From Moritella viscosa (lineage in GTDB: Bacteria > Pseudomonadota > Gammaproteobacteria > Enterobacterales > Moritellaceae), in the NCBI GenBank assembly GCA_000953735.1, contig LN554852.1:2429846-2493845 (forward strand): 64,000 nucleotides of DNA. The letters run 5' to 3'. The notes beneath the pieces are model-generated. The model made no database searches. It saw only the letters and a program-made list of their open reading frames with translations, and was not told the origin of the DNA. Below are positions 1-10,091 of this stretch, one piece after another. Position 1 is the first letter of the stretch, and every line of letters starts with the position of its first letter. The position numbers and the translations under genes are program-made.

Positions 1-1
1 C

Positions 2-187
2 GAACATACTTTGAAACGTGTGCCATATCTTTTGGTTATCGGCGATAAAGAAGTCGTATCAGGGGAAATTGCAGTACGTACTCGTAAGGGCGTTGACTTA
101 GGTACTATGAAGTTAGATGACTTCATCAGTAAATTACAAACTGAAGTCAATAGCCGCGGTAAAACAACTTTGGAGGATTCGTTATAA
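2..187 (+). CDS. thrS: Threonyl-tRNA synthetase, C-terminal end (partial)
   Basis: Only the last 61 residues are in the window; the gene begins upstream. The translated tail carries the anticodon-binding-domain signature of ThrRS ('[11 protein letters not shown]', then '[12 protein letters not shown]'), and the neighbours infC-rpmI-rplT are the standard ones. The stop codon (185-187) overlaps the first codon of infC, so the two genes are probably translationally coupled. The enzyme charges tRNA-Thr in the cytoplasm. Identity is firm from sequence and context together. Confidence 0.95.
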   Translation, partial: EHTLKRVPYLLVIGDKEVVSGEIAVRTRKGVDLGTMKLDDFISKLQTEVNSRGKTTLEDSL

Positions 188-726
188 AAGGCGGAAAAAA
201 AGGTCAACAACAAACGACCAGACAACATCGTATCAACGAAGAAATTCGTATACCTGAATGTCGCTTAAACGGTGCTGATGGTGAAGTAATTGGAATCGTA
301 TCTATAAGAGATGCACTTGCTAAAGCAGAAGAAGCAAGTCTAGATCTTGTAGAAATTAGCCCGAATGCCGAGCCTCCTGTTTGCCGTGTCATGGATTACG
401 GTAAATTTATATACGAGAAAAGTAAGTCTGTTAAAGAGCAGAAGAAAAAGCAAGTTCGGGTTCAGGTTAAGGAAATAAAATTCCGACCTGGAACTGATAT
501 CGGCGATTATCAGGTAAAACTACGCAACCTGACTCGCTTCCTCGAAGAAGGTAACAAAGCAAAAATTACGCTGCGTTTCCGAGGTCGAGAAATGGCGCAC
601 CAGAGCTTAGGCTTTGATCTTTTAAATCGTATTAAAGATGATTTAAAAGAAATTGCAGTCGTGGAAGCTTTCCCGAAAATGGAAGGTCGCCAAGCTGTAA
701 TGGTGTTAGCCCCTAAAAAGAAATAG
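184..726 (+). CDS. infC: Translation initiation factor IF-3, AUA start
   Basis: The factor binds the 30S subunit, prevents premature 50S joining and proofreads start codons. The reading frame of the recognisable IF-3 body ('MDYGKF', '[14 protein letters not shown]', 'FRGREMAH') is open back to 184 and gives a 180-residue product, the same length as E. coli IF-3. It starts with ATA-AAA-GGC-GGA, matching the Lys-Gly-Gly N-terminus of the family. The first ATG in frame is at 391 (residue 70), far too late. A strong Shine-Dalgarno (GGAGG, 172-176) lies 7 nt before the ATA. Non-canonical start codons in infC are known to allow autoregulation, since IF-3 discriminates against them; E. coli uses AUU, whereas AUA is used here. 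The ATA overlaps the thrS stop codon. Confidence 0.93.
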   Translation: MKGGKKGQQQTTRQHRINEEIRIPECRLNGADGEVIGIVSIRDALAKAEEASLDLVEISPNAEPPVCRVMDYGKFIYEKSKSVKEQKKKQVRVQVKEIKFRPGTDIGDYQVKLRNLTRFLEEGNKAKITLRFRGREMAHQSLGFDLLNRIKDDLKEIAVVEAFPKMEGRQAVMVLAPKKK

Positions 727-741
727 TAGGTGCTTCCAAGT

Positions 742-766
742 AATATGAGTACTAAGTACTCATATT
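742..766 (+). promoter_or_regulatory. Hairpin in infC-rpmI spacer, possible L20 control region
   Basis: A near-perfect inverted repeat (AATATGAGTACT and its complement around one central A) lies between infC and rpmI. No T-run follows, so it is not a terminator. In E. coli, ribosomal protein L20 represses rpmI-rplT translation through a structured RNA upstream of rpmI. A similar role here is inferred from position only. Confidence 0.45.
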
Positions 767-809
767 CGCCTTACTATTATTCATTAATATTCAACAATGC
801 GGAGTTATA

Positions 810-1004
810 ATGCCTAAGTTGAAATCGAATAAAGGCGCTGCAAAGCGCTTTAAGAAAACCGCTAATGGTTTTAAACGCAAACAGTCTCACCTACGTCATA
901 TTTTGACCAAGAAGAGCACTAAACGTAAACGTCACCTTCGTGGTACGCAGATGGTTGCAGCATGTGATGTTGCAGCAGTTTCACGTATGCTTCCATACGC
1001 TTAA
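810..1004 (+). CDS. rpmI: Ribosomal protein L35
   Basis: A 64-residue basic protein beginning [17 protein letters not shown], the standard L35 N-terminus; the length matches the family. It is a component of the 50S subunit. It sits between infC and rplT in the conserved order, with a GGAG-type ribosome binding site just before the ATG. It is probably co-transcribed with infC and rplT and under L20 translational control, as in E. coli; the control is inferred from family knowledge and the upstream hairpin. Confidence 0.97.
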   Translation: MPKLKSNKGAAKRFKKTANGFKRKQSHLRHILTKKSTKRKRHLRGTQMVAACDVAAVSRMLPYA

Positions 1005-1031
1005 TTTTAGATATAAAAGAGGAAATTAGTT

Positions 1032-1388
1032 ATGCCTAGAGTTAAACGCGGTGTTGTTGCACGTGCTCGTCATAAGAAAGTTTTAAAACAAGCTAAAGGT
1101 TATTACGGAGCTCGTTCACGAGTTTACCGTGTTGCTTTCCAAGCCGTTACAAAAGCTGGTCAATATGCTTACCGTGACCGTCGTCAACGTAAACGTCAAT
1201 TCCGTCAATTATGGATTACACGTATTAACGCTGCTGCACGTCAAAATGGTATGTCTTACAGCCGTTTCATTAATGGCTTGAAACACGCCTCTATTGAAAT
1301 CGATCGTAAGATCTTAGCGGACATTGCTGTATTCGATAAAGCGGCATTTACTGTACTAGTAAATAAAGCAAAAGAAGCAGTTGCTTAA
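1032..1388 (+). CDS. rplT: Ribosomal protein L20
   Basis: 118 residues starting [20 protein letters not shown], a clear L20. It is needed early in 50S assembly and in E. coli represses its own operon. It begins 27 bp after rpmI with GAGG upstream of the start. A strong terminator directly after the stop ends the infC-rpmI-rplT unit. Confidence 0.97.
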   Translation: MPRVKRGVVARARHKKVLKQAKGYYGARSRVYRVAFQAVTKAGQYAYRDRRQRKRQFRQLWITRINAAARQNGMSYSRFINGLKHASIEIDRKILADIAVFDKAAFTVLVNKAKEAVA

Positions 1389-1410
1389 TTTTAATTAAGT
1401 AACCGTTATT

Positions 1411-1436
1411 AAAAGGAGGCCTCGGCCTCCTTTTTT
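1411..1436 (+). terminator. Terminator after rplT
   Basis: A GC-rich stem (GGAGGCC/GGCCTCC) with a very short loop is followed by six T residues, 22 bp after the rplT stop. Confidence 0.9.
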
Positions 1437-1575
1437 AGTTTTTAGTATAATGATTAAGATTATACCTATAAATAATTAATACCCTTGCCCTATAAAATAG
1501 TTATAAATGCCTGTCTACACAGCCTTCTATATACTTGCATAATCCTTTTCTGTAATATCAATTATTCAATTTAAA

Positions 1576-4491
1576 ATGATTTTGAGACTGATATTAAAAT
1601 TTATGCATTCTTTATTGTCTTTACTATTTTTTATAATTTTAAGTCTACACGCAACTTTTGCACAAGCAGAAGGCGTCGTTATTGATTCTAACTTTAAGGT
1701 TGCCCGTCTTGGTACATCAATAGAGTATTTTGAAGATAAAACCAATTCCTATACATTCGATTACTTGTCACAAAGACAATCTGCAATTCCATGGGTTAAA
1801 GCTAATCAAGCTCATTTTAATTTTGGCTTTTCAGATAGCACATTTTGGTTTAAGGGTGAAATCGTTAATAAAACGAACCTTGATAAATACTTGATTATTG
1901 ATTTTGGCGATTCGCTGTTAGATAAAATAGATCTTTATTTGATGCATAAAAATGGACAGTCGGTTGCAAAAAGACTCGGTACGCGTCGTCTGGATGAGGA
2001 TAATATGTCTAAACTGACATTCGCTACGGGTTTTAAGGTTGAGGCGGGTGAAAGGGTAAGTTACTTCATTCGAATTAAAACAAGTGCCTTTTTACAAACC
2101 CCCCTCAGGATTTGGAATGCGAACGATTTCATTGATGAACAATCACAGCATAAATTAATGGTTGGTATGTTTACTGGCCTATTTTTAATGATGATATGTT
2201 ATTTAATATTTTTATATATTCACCTGCAAGAACCACGAGTCATTCAATATGTGATATTTATCATGTGTTATCTCTCTGTGATATGGATTTTAGAAGGTTT
2301 TGGTTTTGTTTATAATGTAAGTTTCATAGCACATTATTATGATTCAATAATCGTGATACTAATGGGTGTGATTGGTTTAAACTTGAGTTTATTTTCACGC
2401 CAATTATTAAAGCTAAGATACCGCTCTTGGTTTTCGTTATCGACTAAAGTACTCATGTTCTTCTCGATTGTTGTTATTTTAAGCCCGCTATTACTTTCAT
2501 TTAAAACAAGTATAGTATTGATGTCTATCTTAGCCCTCGGCATTACGTTATTGTCGATTTTTTGTGGCTTATTTTTCATCCATGATGAATCAAAAGATGT
2601 TCGTTTTTATGTACTCTCGTTGGTATATTTCATACTTGGTATTGATATACATATACTAACTCGTTTCGGGTTGCTTGGTCAGAATGAATTTTCTGATTAT
2701 ATTTCTCCATTTTCAGCATTAATTGTACTGGTTTATTTATGTTGGAATTTTGCAAAACAAATGGCACATGATCGGGTTGTAAAAAAGAATGTCGAAAAGC
2801 AAATGACATCGGTCAATGAACGCTACTACAGCGTGTTTCAAAATGCAGCCGAGGGTATGTTCACTACTTCACTTGAAGGGAATATATTGGCGATTAATAA
2901 GTCAATGTGTAGATTACTCGGTTTCAATAATTTTGACGATATGCAGAAATCAGGGCACTTAACAACGGATGAGTTTTATGCAGACACTGGCTTGCGTGAA
3001 AGAATAATAGAAAGACTACGTGTTGAAGGTGAAATTAATAGTATTGAAATGTCTGGTTATGATCGATATGGTGAAATATTCCACGGTGAAATTAATATGC
3101 GCCTAAATATACAGCCTGATATAACAGTCATTGATGGTTCGTTTGTTAATACGACAAAACGTAAACAACATGAAATAAAATTGGAATCTATTGCTAAATA
3201 TGACCAGTTGACAGGGCTTGTAAATCGAATTCATTTTGAAAAGTTGGTTGGTGTATCTTTAGATAGTAAGTGTTCGGTATTAGAAGATAATATTTTACTT
3301 TATTTAGATCTTGATCAGTTTAAATTGGTTAATGATATTTGCGGGCATGATGTGGGTGATTCATTATTGAAAAAAATTACCGTGGTTTTAAAATCATTCC
3401 TTGATGAAAATGCAATATTGGCACGGTTTGGTGGTGATGAATTTGGTATTCTGCTTAATAACACGGACTTTGATAGTGCGTTGGAAATTGCAGACACTCT
3501 TCGCTGTGGTATTGAAAACTTTAGGTTTACACATAATGGGCGACACTTTGTGCTAGGTGTCAGTATTGGTGTTGTTACTTTAGATGAGTCAATTGAAAAT
3601 TTTTCACAAGCATTGAGTCTTGCGGATACGGCGTGTTTTACAGCAAAAGAGCAAGGACGTAATCGCGTTCATGTATACAGTAAAAGTAATGATGTAATGC
3701 TTGGTCATCAACGTGAAATGCGTTGGATCGGTGTATTGCGTGAAGCGTTAGATGCAAATAGATTCGAGCTTGCATTTCAAACTATCAAGCCTTTATCACC
3801 TTCAGTTAATGAGGGATATCGCTATGAAATTCTACTTAGATTAAGAGATGAGCAAGGTATTTTACAATCACCAAGTGAGTTCATCGCCGCCGCTGAAAAT
3901 TATAATTTTATGTCGCAGCTTGATCGTTGGGTTGTTAAAACGTACTGCCAATGGTTATCATCTAACCCTAAACATCTCGAACTTCTTACTTCAGCTTCAA
4001 TTAATTTATGTGGACAATCTTTAGTTGATCGCAGCATGCATACCTATATAGAAAAAATAATTTCGGCCTATGGTATACCCCCTGAAAAACTGTGTTTTGA
4101 AATTACAGAAAGTCAGGCAATTATGGATTTCGATCGAACGATATTGTTCATGAACAAGTTTAAAGATTTGGGTTGCCGCTTTAGTTTGGACGATTTTGGT
4201 AGTGGTTTTTCTTCATATAGTTACATTAAACGATTGCCAATTGATCAACTTAAAATTGATGGTTCATTTGTTAAAAATATTGAAACAGATCATGTTGATT
4301 ACACTATGGTTAAGTCATTTAATGAAATTGCAAAGGCTGTTAATATTAAAACGGTAGCTGAATATGTGGAAAATGAAAACATCAAAAATATCCTGTCTGG
4401 AATAGGGATTGATTATGTTCAAGGCTATTTAATAGCCAAACCCGCACTTTTAGTCGATTTAGTTGATATTGAGCACCTAGATTCTGCTTAA
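1576..4491 (+). CDS. 7TM-DISM membrane sensor with PAS, GGDEF and EAL domains
   Basis: 971 residues. It has an N-terminal signal peptide (about 1-32), an extracytoplasmic sensing domain of the 7TMR-DISM type (about 35-190), roughly seven membrane segments (about 195-400), a PAS-like domain (about 415-530), a GGDEF diguanylate cyclase domain and an EAL phosphodiesterase domain. The GGDEF motif is intact at residues 619-623. The usual upstream RxxD inhibitory site is replaced by DENA. The EAL motif reads E-I-L-L-R (751-755); its catalytic Glu remains, and downstream motifs (FEITES, LDDFGSG, KIDGSF, AEYVEN, QGY) are intact, so phosphodiesterase activity is plausible. It therefore probably makes or degrades cyclic-di-GMP in response to an external signal. 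No strong ribosome binding site is seen before 1576; an ATG at 1603 is an alternative start. It sits alone between rplT and pheS. Confidence 0.9.
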   Translation: MILRLILKFMHSLLSLLFFIILSLHATFAQAEGVVIDSNFKVARLGTSIEYFEDKTNSYTFDYLSQRQSAIPWVKANQAHFNFGFSDSTFWFKGEIVNKTNLDKYLIIDFGDSLLDKIDLYLMHKNGQSVAKRLGTRRLDEDNMSKLTFATGFKVEAGERVSYFIRIKTSAFLQTPLRIWNANDFIDEQSQHKLMVGMFTGLFLMMICYLIFLYIHLQEPRVIQYVIFIMCYLSVIWILEGFGFVYNVSFIAHYYDSIIVILMGVIGLNLSLFSRQLLKLRYRSWFSLSTKVLMFFSIVVILSPLLLSFKTSIVLMSILALGITLLSIFCGLFFIHDESKDVRFYVLSLVYFILGIDIHILTRFGLLGQNEFSDYISPFSALIVLVYLCWNFAKQMAHDRVVKKNVEKQMTSVNERYYSVFQNAAEGMFTTSLEGNILAINKSMCRLLGFNNFDDMQKSGHLTTDEFYADTGLRERIIERLRVEGEINSIEMSGYDRYGEIFHGEINMRLNIQPDITVIDGSFVNTTKRKQHEIKLESIAKYDQLTGLVNRIHFEKLVGVSLDSKCSVLEDNILLYLDLDQFKLVNDICGHDVGDSLLKKITVVLKSFLDENAILARFGGDEFGILLNNTDFDSALEIADTLRCGIENFRFTHNGRHFVLGVSIGVVTLDESIENFSQALSLADTACFTAKEQGRNRVHVYSKSNDVMLGHQREMRWIGVLREALDANRFELAFQTIKPLSPSVNEGYRYEILLRLRDEQGILQSPSEFIAAAENYNFMSQLDRWVVKTYCQWLSSNPKHLELLTSASINLCGQSLVDRSMHTYIEKIISAYGIPPEKLCFEITESQAIMDFDRTILFMNKFKDLGCRFSLDDFGSGFSSYSYIKRLPIDQLKIDGSFVKNIETDHVDYTMVKSFNEIAKAVNIKTVAEYVENENIKNILSGIGIDYVQGYLIAKPALLVDLVDIEHLDSA

Positions 4492-4521
4492 GTACTAGCA
4501 CTTCGGCTTACTTTTGAGTAA

Positions 4522-5565
<1,044 letters not shown>

Positions 5566-5579
5566 GATAGGACTCAATA

Positions 5580-7967
5580 ATGAAATTCAGTAATGAATGG
5601 TTACAAACTTGGGTTAAACCAGGTCTTACAAACGAAGAGCTAGCTCATCAAATAACGATGGCTGGCCTAGAAGTAGACGGCATTGATGCTGTTGCGGGTA
5701 ATTTTACTGGTATCGTTGTGGGTCACGTTGTTGAATGTGGTCAGCATCCAGATGCAGATAAATTACAAGTAACTAAAATTGATATAGGCGCAGAAGAGCT
5801 AATCGACATCGTATGTGGTGCAGCTAACTGCCGTGCAGGGCTAAAAGTTGCGGTTGCAACGGTTGGTGCTGTATTACCAGGCGATTTCAAAATTAAAAAA
5901 GCAAAACTACGTGGTCAACCATCACACGGTATGCTTTGTTCTGAGTCTGAAATGGGAATGGCTGAATCAGCTGATGGTATCATTGAATTACCCGCTGATG
6001 CAGTACCTGGTACTTGCATTCGCGAATTCCTTGGTCTTGATGATGTTACGATCGAAGTTGATCTAACACCTAACCGTGCTGATTGTTTAAGTATCGCAGG
6101 TATTGCTCGTGAAGTCGGTGTTTTAAACAACATTGCTGTAACGGCACCTGAATGGACTAACGCAGCGGAAACAAGTTCTGAAACGGTAAGTGTTTCTGTA
6201 GACGCGACAGCGCTGTGTCCTCGTTACCTTGGTCGTGTGATCAGTAACCTAGATGTGACAGCGAAAACACCTTTATGGATGGTAGAGCGTCTACGTCGTT
6301 GTGGTACTCGTTCAATTGATCCAATCGTTGACGTAACAAACTACGTATTGTTAGAACTAGGTCAACCAATGCATGCATTTGACTTAGCTACTCTAACAGG
6401 TGGTATTAATGTTCGTCTTGCAAACCAAGATGAAAAATTAACACTACTTGACGGTAATGAAGTTAAGCTAAATGACAATACACTTGTTATTGCAGATGAT
6501 AGCGGTGCGATCGCAATGGCTGGTATCTTCGGTGGTGAAAAAACGGGCGTAATGACTGCAACAAACTCTATTTTACTTGAATCTGCATTCTTTAGCCCGC
6601 TAGCGATTACTGGTCGCGCTCGTGCATACGGTCTGCATACTGATTCTTCACATCGTTTTGAACGTGGTGTTGATTCAGAGCTTCAGTATCAAGCGATGGA
6701 ACGTGCAACACAGTTGATAGTTGAAATCTGTGGTGGTGAAGTCGCTCCTATTGTTGATGTGACTACTGAGTCTGCATTACCGGTACATGCGCCAATTAAC
6801 TTACGTCGTCATCAATTAGATAAAGTAATTGGTTTTCATGTTGAAGATGCGAAAGTAACTGATATTTTAAACAGCTTAGGTTTATCACCTACGTTTGAAA
6901 ATGATACATGGACAGTTTCTTCTCCATCTTTCCGCTTCGATATCGAAGTTGAAGTAGATTTAATTGAAGAAGTAGCACGTGTATTTGGTTACAACAACAT
7001 CCCAAATGTTGCACCTGTTGCTCCATTGAAGATGACAGATCATAATGAAGCAACATTACCTGTTCGCCGCATTCGTGATTTAATGGTTGACCGTGGTTTC
7101 CAAGAAGCAATTACATATAGCTTTGTTGACCCAAAACGTCAGTTATTATTACACCCTGAAGCAGACCACCTTGTATTACCACATCCAATTTCGATTGAGA
7201 TGTCAGTAATGCGTGTAAGTATGTTTACAGGTTTGGTAGAAGCTGTTGTAGCTAACCAAAAGCGCCAGCAACAACGTATTCGTTTATTTGAAACTGGTCT
7301 TACTTTTATTAAAGATGAATCAGTTGAAAATGGCGTGCTTCAAGTTCCAATGCTTGGTGCAATCATCGCGGGTACAGCAAATGCTGAATCGTGGAATCAA
7401 GAGAGTAAGTCTGTTGACTATTTTGATCTTAAAGGCGATTTAGACGCATTATTAGATCAAACATGTAACACTGATGCATTTGTACTTAAACGTGCAAGTC
7501 ATCCTGGATTACATCCTGGTCAAAGTGCTGAAATCTTCTGTGGTGATCGTTCTGTTGGTCATATTGGTACTATCCATCCTTCACTAGAGAAGAAGTTAGG
7601 CCTAAATGGTTCAACTATTATTCTTGAGATTGAACTAGCTACATTAACATCCCGTAAATTGCCGCAAGCTGTTGAAGTTTCTAAGTTTACTTCGAACCGT
7701 CGTGACATTGCTATGATTGTTAAAGACGACGTTAACGCTGGTGATGTTCTCAACTTCATCAAAAAAGTTGGCGGGAATCAGTTAGTTGGCATAAACTTGT
7801 TTGATGTATACCAAGGTACTGGTGTTGCAGAAGGTCATAAGAGCCTAGCAATCAGCTTAACCTTACAAGATATCTCACGCACCTTGGAAGAAAAAGAAAT
7901 ATCTGAAGCAGTAAATAATGTTGTGGAAGCTATCTCATCTGAATTCAATGCATCCTTGAGGGATTAA
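5580..7967 (+). CDS. pheT: Phenylalanyl-tRNA synthetase beta subunit
   Basis: 795 residues, normal length. It carries an N-terminal tRNA-binding (EMAP-like) domain ('[20 protein letters not shown]'), B3/B4 editing and B5 domains, the inactive synthetase core and a C-terminal FDX-ACB anticodon-binding domain ('[14 protein letters not shown]'). It edits Tyr-tRNA-Phe and binds the tRNA. It lies between pheS (14 bp) and ihfA (3 bp) and is certainly in one operon with them. Confidence 0.97.
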   Translation: MKFSNEWLQTWVKPGLTNEELAHQITMAGLEVDGIDAVAGNFTGIVVGHVVECGQHPDADKLQVTKIDIGAEELIDIVCGAANCRAGLKVAVATVGAVLPGDFKIKKAKLRGQPSHGMLCSESEMGMAESADGIIELPADAVPGTCIREFLGLDDVTIEVDLTPNRADCLSIAGIAREVGVLNNIAVTAPEWTNAAETSSETVSVSVDATALCPRYLGRVISNLDVTAKTPLWMVERLRRCGTRSIDPIVDVTNYVLLELGQPMHAFDLATLTGGINVRLANQDEKLTLLDGNEVKLNDNTLVIADDSGAIAMAGIFGGEKTGVMTATNSILLESAFFSPLAITGRARAYGLHTDSSHRFERGVDSELQYQAMERATQLIVEICGGEVAPIVDVTTESALPVHAPINLRRHQLDKVIGFHVEDAKVTDILNSLGLSPTFENDTWTVSSPSFRFDIEVEVDLIEEVARVFGYNNIPNVAPVAPLKMTDHNEATLPVRRIRDLMVDRGFQEAITYSFVDPKRQLLLHPEADHLVLPHPISIEMSVMRVSMFTGLVEAVVANQKRQQQRIRLFETGLTFIKDESVENGVLQVPMLGAIIAGTANAESWNQESKSVDYFDLKGDLDALLDQTCNTDAFVLKRASHPGLHPGQSAEIFCGDRSVGHIGTIHPSLEKKLGLNGSTIILEIELATLTSRKLPQAVEVSKFTSNRRDIAMIVKDDVNAGDVLNFIKKVGGNQLVGINLFDVYQGTGVAEGHKSLAISLTLQDISRTLEEKEISEAVNNVVEAISSEFNASLRD

Positions 7968-7970
7968 TTT

Positions 7971-8264
7971 ATGGCACTAACCAAAGCTGATATTGCTGAA
8001 ACTTTATTTAACGACGTTGGTCTGAGTAAACGTGAATCTAAAGAAATGGTAGAAGCTTTCTTTGAAGAAATTCGCTTATCTTTAGAAGTTAACGAACAGG
8101 TCAAAATATCTGGATTTGGTAATTTTGACCTTCGTGATAAAGGTGAACGACCTGGTCGTAATCCTAAAACAGGTGAAGATATACCAATTACAGCTCGTCG
8201 CGTTGTGACTTTTAAACCAGGTCAGAAGTTGAAAGCGAAAGTTGAAACTATTTCAAAAGATTAG
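7971..8264 (+). CDS. ihfA: Integration host factor alpha subunit
   Basis: 97 residues. A DNA-bending nucleoid protein that dimerises with IhfB. It begins [22 protein letters not shown] and contains the '[22 protein letters not shown]' family signature, including the Pro of the intercalating arm. It starts 3 bp after the pheT stop. IHF commonly assists sigma-54 promoters, so this subunit may act at promoters such as the one at 56.5 kb (inference). Confidence 0.97.
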   Translation: MALTKADIAETLFNDVGLSKRESKEMVEAFFEEIRLSLEVNEQVKISGFGNFDLRDKGERPGRNPKTGEDIPITARRVVTFKPGQKLKAKVETISKD

Positions 8265-8280
8265 AGTTTAATCTGATAAT

Positions 8281-8308
8281 AAAAAACCGGCCAATGCCGG
8301 TTTTTTTA
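8281..8308 (+). terminator. Terminator after ihfA, likely bidirectional
   Basis: Stem AACCGGC/GCCGGTT with T-runs on both strands. It ends the pheST-ihfA unit and may also terminate the convergent SulP gene. Confidence 0.88.
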
Positions 8309-8397
8309 TGCCTGTTATAAACGAATGTTCATTACAGTTACAGATATATTATTACCCTACAACGTAATAAAAGAAGTAGGGCTGTAATGGTAAGAGC

Positions 8398-9957
8398 TTA
8401 TCCGCCTAGCTTATCTGATGCGATATGGTATTCAGGGTCTTCAATTAAATTAACCTCGATCATATCACCAGCACGTTTCATTAGTTGCTTACATTCTAAT
8501 GAAAGATGGCGTAAGTGTAATACTTTACCTTCTGCAATATAACGTTCAGCCAGTGTATCGATAGCTTCAATTGCTGAGTGGTCACATACGCGTGAGTTAG
8601 CAAAGTCGATAATTATATCTTGTGGATCTGCAGATGCATCAAATAACTCTAAGAAATGGCTAACAGAACCAAAGAATAATGGACCATTCACTTTGTATAC
8701 TTTACTACCAGATTCTTCGATAGATTTTTCTGCATTGATATGTGCGGCATGTTCCCAAGCAAAACGTAATGCAGACACAATAACACCGATGATCACAGCA
8801 ACAGCTAGATCAGTAAATACAGTAACAACCGTAACAAGGACAATTACAAATGTATCTGCCTTTGGGATTTTACGTATTACACGGAAAGTTGCCCATTCAA
8901 ATGTACCAATCACAACCATGAACATTACACCCACAAGTGCAGCTAGTGGAATTACCTCGATAAGTGATGAGAAGAATAGGATAAAGAGTAATAGTGATAT
9001 TGCAGCCGTGATACCAGATAAACGACCGCGACCACCAGAGTTGATGTTGATCATTGATTGGCCAATCATAGCACAACCACCCATAGCACCAAAGAAACCG
9101 TTAACGATGTTTGAGGCACCCTGTGCAACACATTCTCGGTTACCTTTACCACGTGTACCAGTCATCTCATCAATAACGGTTAATGTTAATAGTGATTCAA
9201 TAAGACCAACAGCTGCAAGAATTAATGAATAAGGTAAGATGATATAGAGTGTTTCTAGTGTAAACGGCACACTTGGAATACTAAAGCTTGGTAATGAACC
9301 TGAAATAGTCGCATTATCATCGCCCGTCATTGAACGAACAAAATCAACAACTGTACGCGTATCTAGTCCCATGTAATAAACAATTAGCGTCACTGTTACA
9401 ATCGCAACAAGTGAAGAAGGTACTGCTTTTGTTAGTTTCGGTAGGAAATGAATAATAGCCATTGTAAGGGCAACAAGACCTAACATGATATAAAGCTGTG
9501 AGCCTTGTAACCAAGCTAGATCACCATTAGTGTCAATGAATTTGAATTGACCTAATTGCGCTAAGAAAATGACGATAGCTAGACCATTCACAAACCCCAT
9601 CATTACTGGGTGTGGTACGATCCGAATAAACTTACCGAGCTTGAATACACCTGCAAGTACTTGCAATAAACCGGCAAGCACAACGGCCGCAAATAAATAT
9701 TGTACGCCATTGTCAGCTACAAGCGATACCATTACAACTGCCATCGCACCCGTAGCACCAGAGATCATACCTGGACGGCCGCCAAAAATGGCTGTGATTA
9801 AACCGACCATAAATGCTGCATATAAGCCGACTAGCGGTTCAACACCTGCAACAAAAGCAAATGCAACAGCTTCAGGCACAAGTGCGAGTGCGACGGTTAA
9901 GCCAGACAAGACATCATTTTTTACTGATGCTATGGAATATTTTGGAAATTCAAACAT
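8398..9957 (-). CDS. SulP-family inorganic anion transporter
   Basis: 519 residues. The N-terminal about 400 residues are a multi-helix SulP/SLC26 transport domain, starting with the conserved '[20 protein letters not shown]' stretch. The C-terminus is a STAS domain (about 425-510; '[19 protein letters not shown]'). The family moves sulfate, bicarbonate or other anions across the inner membrane; the substrate cannot be told from sequence. It is monocistronic, convergent with ihfA and downstream of the rne terminator on the same strand. Confidence 0.9.
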   Translation of the reverse strand: MFEFPKYSIASVKNDVLSGLTVALALVPEAVAFAFVAGVEPLVGLYAAFMVGLITAIFGGRPGMISGATGAMAVVMVSLVADNGVQYLFAAVVLAGLLQVLAGVFKLGKFIRIVPHPVMMGFVNGLAIVIFLAQLGQFKFIDTNGDLAWLQGSQLYIMLGLVALTMAIIHFLPKLTKAVPSSLVAIVTVTLIVYYMGLDTRTVVDFVRSMTGDDNATISGSLPSFSIPSVPFTLETLYIILPYSLILAAVGLIESLLTLTVIDEMTGTRGKGNRECVAQGASNIVNGFFGAMGGCAMIGQSMININSGGRGRLSGITAAISLLLFILFFSSLIEVIPLAALVGVMFMVVIGTFEWATFRVIRKIPKADTFVIVLVTVVTVFTDLAVAVIIGVIVSALRFAWEHAAHINAEKSIEESGSKVYKVNGPLFFGSVSHFLELFDASADPQDIIIDFANSRVCDHSAIEAIDTLAERYIAEGKVLHLRHLSLECKQLMKRAGDMIEVNLIEDPEYHIASDKLGG

Positions 9958-10005
9958 AAATTATAAGTTACCGAGTTGTCATTAATGAATAAAAGTAACA
10001 GAGTT

Positions 10006-10020
10006 ATGTCAATTTGACAT
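10006..10020 (-). promoter_or_regulatory. 15-bp inverted repeat containing TTGACA upstream of the SulP gene
   Basis: ATGTCAA-T-TTGACAT is a perfect inverted repeat about 50 bp before the SulP start. On the minus strand its right half forms a -35-like TTGACA. It may be an operator overlapping the promoter; the cognate regulator is unknown. Confidence 0.35.
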
Positions 10021-10043
10021 GACCTGTGTTTAAAAATAGTACT

Positions 10044-10071
10044 AAAAAAGCCGCATTTTATGCGGCTTTTA
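10044..10071 (-). terminator. Terminator of rne
   Basis: On the minus strand, AAAGCCGCAT/ATGCGGCTTT is followed by a T-run, about 20 nt after the rne stop. The symmetric stem may also work on the plus strand. Confidence 0.85.
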
Positions 10072-10091
10072 AATTTAGCTAATTGTTATTT

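Noticed and set aside
8693-9232. Long plus-strand ORF of 179 residues
   Set aside because: It lies antisense to the SulP transporter and encodes Thr/Ile/Pro-rich low-complexity sequence typical of a shadow frame of membrane helices.
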